Assembly (NCBI GenBank): GCA_965120355.1
Contig: CBCPMX010000031.1
Location: 1 to 9,903, forward strand
Source of the DNA: CBCPMX01 sp965120355
GTDB lineage: Bacteria > Bacillota > Clostridia > Oscillospirales > Oscillospiraceae
Reading direction: 5' to 3'
Length of the DNA stretch: 9,903 bases
Of this stretch, positions 7,037-9,903 are shown piece by piece (the first letter of the stretch is position 1; each line of letters opens with the position of its first letter). The notes below the pieces were generated by a model. The model was not told where the DNA came from and ran no database searches. It was given only the letters and a program-made list of their open reading frames with translations. The position numbers were made by a program, and so were the translations under genes.

Positions 7037-8122
7037 TTAGTAGGGCCGGGCATCCAGGACTTCCTGGGTCACATAGATCATTTCCTGCTCCTCGCCGTTG
7101 ACGGTGATGGTAGCAATGTTGTCCTCCGCGACGAACCAGGACTCCGTGACGTAGATCTCCTTCTCAGGGGTCTCGCCGTTTTCCAGCTGCTGAATGATCT
7201 CTGCCACAGTGGGCGCAGCCATGGGGTTGCACTCGAAGTTGGCGTTGATCTGGCCGTTCATGACCATCTCCACATAGGGCTTGTTGGCATCGAAGGACAC
7301 CAGAATCACGTCGCCGCCCACACCGAAGGTGACGCCGGCGTTGGTCATGGCGGTCATGGCGCCGGCAGCCTCGTTGTCGTTCTGGCAGATGACCACGTTA
7401 AACTGGCCGGCATAGCTCTGGCAGTAGGACTCCATGACCTCCTGGCCGCCGGCTTCGGTGAAGTCGCCGCTCTGGGAATCCAGAATGGTCCAGCCCTCAC
7501 GGTCGGCAATCTCCTTGAAGCCGTCGGTACGGCCGATGGTGGCGGAGGCGCCCACGGAACCTTCAATGACCAGGGCGTTGATTTCGGTGATGCCCTTGTC
7601 CTCGGCGTAGGCCTTCAGCCACTCGCCGCAGGCCAGACCCTCGACCTTAAAGTCGGAGCCGACCCAGGAGACGTACTTGTCGGAGTCGTCGATGGTACGG
7701 TCAATGACGATCACGGGGATACCGGCTTCCTCGCATTCCGTCAGCACAGCGTCCCAACCGGTGGAGACAATGGGGTCAATGACGATGTAGTCAACACCCT
7801 GCTGGATGAAGTTCCGGACGGCGGAAATCTGGTTGGCGGAATCGTTGTCGCTGTCCACGAACATCAGGTCATAGCCGTTCTCTTTGGAGAACACGTCGTA
7901 AGCAGAGTTGGTAGAGGCGGCGCGCCAGTCTGACTCATGGCCCACCTGGGCGAAGCCCACGACGATCAGATCATCGGAACCGCTCTCGGTGGAAGTTTCC
8001 GCCTCAGAAGAGGTCTCGGTGGAAGCTTCCGTCGAAGACTCGGTGGTGGTGTCGGAGCTGCCGCAAGCGGCCAGGGCGAAGACCATAACCAGCGCCAGCA
8101 GCAGTGCAAGCAATCTTTTCAT
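7037..8122 (-). CDS. ytfQ: Sugar-binding lipoprotein of an ABC importer, YtfQ type
   Basis: A 361-residue extracytoplasmic sugar-binding protein. The signal peptide (MKRLLALLLALVMVFALAAC) ends in a lipobox with Cys20 as the lipidation site. A Ser/Thr/Glu/Asp-rich linker spans about residues 21-51, then a periplasmic-binding-protein type 1 fold begins at LIVVGFAQVGHESDWRAA (52-69). The match to E. coli YtfQ is strong: GFSQVGSESGWRAA at the first strand, PVVATGWEPVL versus PIVSTGWDAVL near 117-127, DR at 141-142, GSVGAS near 188-193, SQSGDF and an EVMES run near 226-242, and the NDN motif 248-250. The start at 8122 gives the proper signal peptide and has GGAG about eight bases upstream; an ATG at 8137 would add five residues before it. 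It is the first gene of the operon. The substrate is probably L-arabinose, from context; galactofuranose is the E. coli substrate. Confidence 0.94.
   Translation of the reverse strand: MKRLLALLLALVMVFALAACGSSDTTTESSTEASTETSSEAETSTESGSDDLIVVGFAQVGHESDWRAASTNSAYDVFSKENGYDLMFVDSDNDSANQISAVRNFIQQGVDYIVIDPIVSTGWDAVLTECEEAGIPVIVIDRTIDDSDKYVSWVGSDFKVEGLACGEWLKAYAEDKGITEINALVIEGSVGASATIGRTDGFKEIADREGWTILDSQSGDFTEAGGQEVMESYCQSYAGQFNVVICQNDNEAAGAMTAMTNAGVTFGVGGDVILVSFDANKPYVEMVMNGQINANFECNPMAAPTVAEIIQQLENGETPEKEIYVTESWFVAEDNIATITVNGEEQEMIYVTQEVLDARPY
7984..8031 (-). repeat. Imperfect tandem repeat coding the lipoprotein linker
   Basis: An 18-base unit beginning TCTCGGTGGAAG on the plus strand occurs at 7984-8001 and 8014-8031 with one mismatch, a 30-base period, so ten codons. 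It encodes part of the Ser/Thr/Glu linker between the lipid anchor and the sugar-binding domain. This suggests that the linker grew by internal duplication. Confidence 0.6.
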
Positions 8123-8161
8123 TTCACAGGACTCCATTTCTTCTTAAGATTCAGATTTGTC

Positions 8162-8184
8162 ATGCCGACAGGTCTGTACGGCAT
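8162..8184 (-). other. Hairpin in the 5' leader of the operon mRNA
   Basis: A perfect 6-bp inverted repeat (ATGCCG / CGGCAT). On the transcript it can add three more pairs (ACA with TGT) past a one-base bulge, leaving a GACC loop. It lies about ten bases after the predicted transcription start near 8194 and would protect the 5' end of the mRNA. It is short, so the call is tentative. Confidence 0.35.
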
Positions 8185-8200
8185 CTCTGGAACTGGGTAT

Positions 8201-8229
8201 AGTATACGCGCTAAAAATGCAAGTGTCAA
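8201..8229 (-). promoter_or_regulatory. Sigma-A promoter of the arabinose operon
   Basis: On the minus strand a perfect -35 TTGACA (8224-8229) and -10 TATACT (8201-8206) are separated by 17 bases, matching 11 of 12 consensus positions. Transcription should start near 8194, giving a leader of about 72 nt before the lipoprotein ATG at 8122. So strong a core promoter fits control by a repressor, and an AraR-like operator lies three bases upstream of the -35. Confidence 0.85.
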
Positions 8230-8231
8230 TA

Positions 8232-8247
8232 ATTTGTACGCATGAAC
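8232..8247. promoter_or_regulatory. Putative AraR operator at the operon promoter
   Basis: ATTTGTACGCATGAAC matches 12 of 16 positions of the known Bacillus AraR box ATTTGTACGTACAAAT, with the left half intact. It starts three bases upstream of the operon -35 (minus strand), where bound AraR would hinder RNA polymerase. The adjacent araR gene supports the assignment. Confidence 0.65.
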
Positions 8248-8270
8248 CGAAATTTTGGCTGTTCTCACAA

Positions 8271-8278
8271 TACAAATT
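8271..8278. promoter_or_regulatory. AraR-like half-site, second position
   Basis: TACAAATT is the exact inverse of AATTTGTA at 8231-8238, with 32 bases between them. It matches the right half of the AraR box; the left half is not recognisable. It could be an auxiliary site for cooperative binding. Confidence 0.4.
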
Positions 8279-8298
8279 GCCGGGTTTTCGCCGGGTTT
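8279..8298. repeat. Short direct repeat between AraR-like half-sites
   Basis: GCCGGGTTT occurs at 8279-8287 and again at 8290-8298, an 11-base period close to one helical turn. It is a GC-rich island in otherwise AT-rich DNA, flanked on each side by a TACAAATT half-site. Its function is unknown. Confidence 0.5.
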
Positions 8299-8304
8299 AG
8301 AAAA

Positions 8305-8312
8305 TACAAATT
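8305..8312. promoter_or_regulatory. AraR-like half-site, third position
   Basis: A second exact TACAAATT, 34 bases from the copy at 8271. The 16-mer ending at 8311 matches the AraR box at 11 of 16 positions. It overlaps the -10 of a weak minus-strand promoter candidate. Confidence 0.4.
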
Positions 8313-8337
8313 TTATTTCTTGCGATTTTTGTTTCAA
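8310..8337 (-). promoter_or_regulatory. Possible second promoter of the operon
   Basis: On the minus strand TTGAAA (8332-8337) and TAAAAT (8310-8315) are 16 bases apart, five of six matches in each box. The surrounding DNA is very AT-rich, so this may be chance. If real, it would be covered by the AraR half-site at 8305-8312. Confidence 0.25.
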
Positions 8338-8441
8338 GTTTTCCTGCTAATTCATGAAATTTACGATATTTTAGTGTAAAAAAATTAAATTTTCTGCCTG
8401 GCATTTCCCAAAATCAGTATGGCAGAATACACAAAAACTTT

Positions 8442-8455
8442 TCAAACCGTTCACA
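8442..8455. promoter_or_regulatory. Candidate cre (CcpA) site
   Basis: TCAAACCGTTCACA matches the low-GC Gram-positive cre consensus TGWNANCGNTNWCA at 13 of 14 positions, in either orientation. CcpA would bind it when preferred sugars are present. It lies over 200 bases from the operon -35 and about 145 bases from the araR -35, farther than usual for simple repression, so the assignment is tentative. Confidence 0.35.
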
Positions 8456-8600
8456 TATTCTTTACATTGTCACGGTTTTATCAAATTGTAACCATTTTTG
8501 AACCGGCGGAACTGGACAATCGGACGAGATGACCGAACGACAGAACCCATGTAATCCTCAAATTTTGTCCGCTTTTTTCGAAAGAAAATGCACACAAATC

Positions 8601-8629
8601 TTGAACTAACCGCACAAATGTGATATACT
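8601..8629 (+). promoter_or_regulatory. Sigma-A promoter of araR with an AraR-like half-site in the spacer
   Basis: TTGAAC (8601-8606), a 17-base spacer and TATACT (8624-8629), with an extended -10 TGA just before the -10. ACAAAT at 8614-8619 is an AraR half-site between the two boxes; the 16-mer 8604-8619 matches the AraR box at 10 of 16 positions. Transcription should start near 8636. The layout suggests that AraR represses its own gene. Confidence 0.75.
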
Positions 8630-8650
8630 TCATAGAAATCAACACAGGAG

Positions 8651-8696
8651 CAATCCCATTTTGGATTGATCCCTAGCAAGCGCAGTCCGTCAATCC
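8651..8696 (+). other. araR leader with two mutually exclusive stems
   Basis: GGATTG at 8663-8668 can pair with CAATCC at 8651-8656 (6 bp, 6-nt loop) or, as GGATTGA, with TCAATCC at 8690-8696 (7 bp plus flanking G-U pairs). The second stem ends four bases before the araR ribosome binding site at 8701-8708. This may be an alternating leader structure or a coincidence of short repeats. Confidence 0.3.
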
Positions 8697-8700
8697 GTTG

Positions 8701-8708
8701 AAAGGAGG
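8701..8708 (+). promoter_or_regulatory. Ribosome binding site of araR
   Basis: AAAGGAGG with a seven-base spacer to the ATG at 8716. This rules out the in-frame TTG at 8698, which lies before the site. Confidence 0.8.
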
Positions 8709-8715
8709 ACTACCG

Positions 8716-9786
8716 ATGGCTGTGATGCCCAAATATCAGCTGGTGGCGGAGAATCTGCGGACACAGATCACCGCCGGCGCCTATGCGGACCGGATGCTGC
8801 CCACGGAACAGGCGCTGTGCCAGCAGTTTCAAGTCAGCCGCCAGACCGTCCGCCAAGCACTGTCGCTGCTGGTAGCCGAAGGGCTCATCGAGCGCCGGCA
8901 GGGCAGCGGATCCCGTGTCCGGGAGCAGCCCCGGCTGGAGGAACTCCCCCGCCGCTCCATTGCCGTGGTGACCACCTATATCAGCGACTACATCTTCCCC
9001 AGCATTCTGCGGGAGGTGGAGACAGTCCTGGCCGGAAACAACTGCACACCGCTGCTGTTCGCCACACAGAACCAGGTGTCCAATGAGCGGAAGATCCTCC
9101 AGACGCTTTTGTCTTTGCCGCAGCTTCACGGCATTCTGGTAGAGGGGACTAAGACGTCCCTGCCCAATCCCAATCTGGACCTGTACCGCCAGCTCATGGC
9201 CAGGGGCATTCCGCTGGTGTTCATGAACGGCAACTATCCGGAACTGGAAGGGACGCTGTCTGTCCTGGACGACAACTATACCGGGGGACGGATGCTGGTG
9301 GAATACCTGGCGGGCAAGGGCCATCAAAATATCGCCGGCATTTTTAAGACCGACGACATTCAGGGCCACCAGCGCTACGCCGGGTATCTGGACGCGCTGC
9401 GGGATCTGGATCTGCCCATGAGCGACAAGCGGATCTACTGGTACAACACCGAGAGCAAGGCCCAGCTGCTGTCCGGCCTGTCCACGGAGGAGCTGATGCC
9501 CTTCCTGGAGGGCTGCACCGCGGTGGTCTGCTACAACGACGAAGTGGCCGGTCATCTGGTCAGCCAACTGGCCAAGCGGGGCCGGCGGGTGCCTCAGGAT
9601 CTGGCAGTCGTCAGTTTTGACAACAGCCAGTACAGTGAGCTGGCCTCTCCACGCATCACCTCTCTGTCGCATGGCAATTACAACGTCGGCCGCCTGGCGT
9701 CGGAATTGCTGGTACAGCTCCTGCGGGGTGAACACTGTGTTTCCCAGACCGCCCCATGGACGCTGATTGAAAAAGAGAGCGGCTGA
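8716..9786 (+). CDS. araR: Arabinose-responsive transcriptional repressor AraR (GntR head, LacI-type sensor)
   Basis: A 356-residue regulator (B. subtilis AraR has 362). The N-terminal winged helix is of the GntR family: a start-proximal PKYQLVAENLRTQI helix, the LPTEQALCQQFQVSRQTVRQAL helix-turn-helix (28-49) and the wing RQGSGSRV (61-68). A LacI/GalR-type effector domain follows from about residue 81, opening with VVTTYISDYIFPSILR (84-99), which matches B. subtilis AraR almost residue for residue. CYNDEVA at 272-278 and SFDNSQYSELA at 300-310 are the usual sugar-site and dimer regions. It diverges from the transport and catabolic operon, and AraR-like boxes lie at both promoters, so it is expected to repress both until arabinose binds. 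The protein is complete. Confidence 0.95.
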   Translation: MAVMPKYQLVAENLRTQITAGAYADRMLPTEQALCQQFQVSRQTVRQALSLLVAEGLIERRQGSGSRVREQPRLEELPRRSIAVVTTYISDYIFPSILREVETVLAGNNCTPLLFATQNQVSNERKILQTLLSLPQLHGILVEGTKTSLPNPNLDLYRQLMARGIPLVFMNGNYPELEGTLSVLDDNYTGGRMLVEYLAGKGHQNIAGIFKTDDIQGHQRYAGYLDALRDLDLPMSDKRIYWYNTESKAQLLSGLSTEELMPFLEGCTAVVCYNDEVAGHLVSQLAKRGRRVPQDLAVVSFDNSQYSELASPRITSLSHGNYNVGRLASELLVQLLRGEHCVSQTAPWTLIEKESG

Positions 9787-9844
9787 CGCCAGGGCGGCGC
9801 CAAACCGAATTTCCAGATAAACAACCGGCGCGGGGAAGTCTTGG

Positions 9845-9903
9845 CTCTCCTCCCTTTCCCCCCCCCCTTTTTTCACATCCCTTTTTTCTTTCTCCCTTCC
9901 TTT
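9845..9903. other. Pyrimidine-rich tract downstream of araR
   Basis: Of 59 bases, 57 are C or T on the plus strand, including ten C (9858-9867) followed by six T. The 58 bases between the araR stop and this tract hold no clear stem suited to an intrinsic terminator, and I see no gene. The tract may continue beyond the window. Confidence 0.6.

Larger units (their letters stand above)
8123..8715. promoter_or_regulatory. Divergent control region between the operon and araR
   Basis: About 590 bases of AT-rich DNA without a credible gene. From left to right it holds the operon leader with a hairpin, the operon promoter, an AraR-like operator, two AraR-like half-sites with a 9-base direct repeat between them, a weak second minus-strand promoter candidate, a candidate cre site, and the araR promoter with leader. 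The stretch 8456-8600 shows nothing else that I can support. Confidence 0.85.

Noticed and set aside
8119..8337. Small minus-strand open frame of 72 codons
   Set aside because: It overlaps the operon promoter and operator and ends just inside the lipoprotein start; best explained as chance.
8392..8427. Inverted repeat TTCTGCC / GGCAGAA
   Set aside because: Seven pairs with a 23-nt loop in AT-rich DNA; too weak to call a hairpin or operator.
8470..8679. Small minus-strand open frame of 69 codons in the control region
   Set aside because: It runs through the araR promoter, has no convincing ribosome binding site and no recognisable product.
9787..9873. Intrinsic terminator for araR
   Set aside because: T6 is present at 9868-9873 but no GC stem directly precedes it; the run is preceded by ten C instead.
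8710..9876. Minus-strand open frame of 388 codons opposite araR
   Set aside because: AraR on the plus strand is complete and closely matches a known family; the antisense translation shows no domain.
1..9903. Mobile elements, CRISPR arrays, tRNA or rRNA genes, phage or defence genes
   Set aside because: No transposase, spaced repeat array, RNA gene signature or unfamiliar gene was seen; all large coding regions are accounted for by the arabinose locus.

Overview
The window is a nearly complete L-arabinose uptake and catabolism locus. It most likely comes from a GC-rich member of the Clostridia (Bacillota), perhaps a gut Oscillospirales species. That placement is inference from four things: a Bacillus-type AraR regulator (GntR head on a LacI-type sensor), strong AGGAGG-type ribosome binding sites, GC-rich genes separated by AT-rich control DNA, and a lipoprotein substrate-binding protein with a Ser/Thr/Glu-rich linker after its lipobox Cys.

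Layout. From 8122 down to position 1 the minus strand carries seven genes in one direction: a YtfQ-type sugar-binding lipoprotein, a double-domain sugar ABC ATPase (YtfR-like), two permeases (YtfT-like and YjfF-like), an FGGY pentulose kinase, L-arabinose isomerase (araA), and the first 18 codons of L-ribulose-5-phosphate 4-epimerase (araD), cut by the window edge. The two permease starts overlap the preceding gene, and the kinase and araA follow after 14-15 nt. The only gaps of note are 186 nt after the binding-protein gene, holding two hairpins, and 61 nt between araA and araD, holding one. On the plus strand, araR (8716-9786) diverges from the operon. The last 117 bases after araR hold no gene that I can see, and end in a pyrimidine-rich tract.

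Control. The roughly 590-base AT-rich divergent region (8123-8715) holds a near-consensus sigma-A promoter for the operon (TTGACA, 17 bp, TATACT), an AraR-like operator touching its -35 box, two further AraR-like half-sites, a candidate cre site, and a good promoter for araR with an AraR-like half-site between its -35 and -10. The likely logic is that AraR represses both the operon and its own gene until arabinose binds its LacI-type domain.

How the genes work together. The lipoprotein captures the sugar outside the membrane, and the two permeases with the fused ATPase import it. AraA converts L-arabinose to L-ribulose, the FGGY kinase makes L-ribulose 5-phosphate, and AraD makes D-xylulose 5-phosphate. 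The kinase resembles xylulokinases more than classical AraB, so it looks like a non-orthologous replacement. The transporter is of the type known in E. coli for galactofuranose, which suggests it was recruited for arabinose. I see no phage, transposon, CRISPR or RNA gene, and no evidence of a wholly new system. The points worth attention are the kinase and transporter replacements and the control structures.
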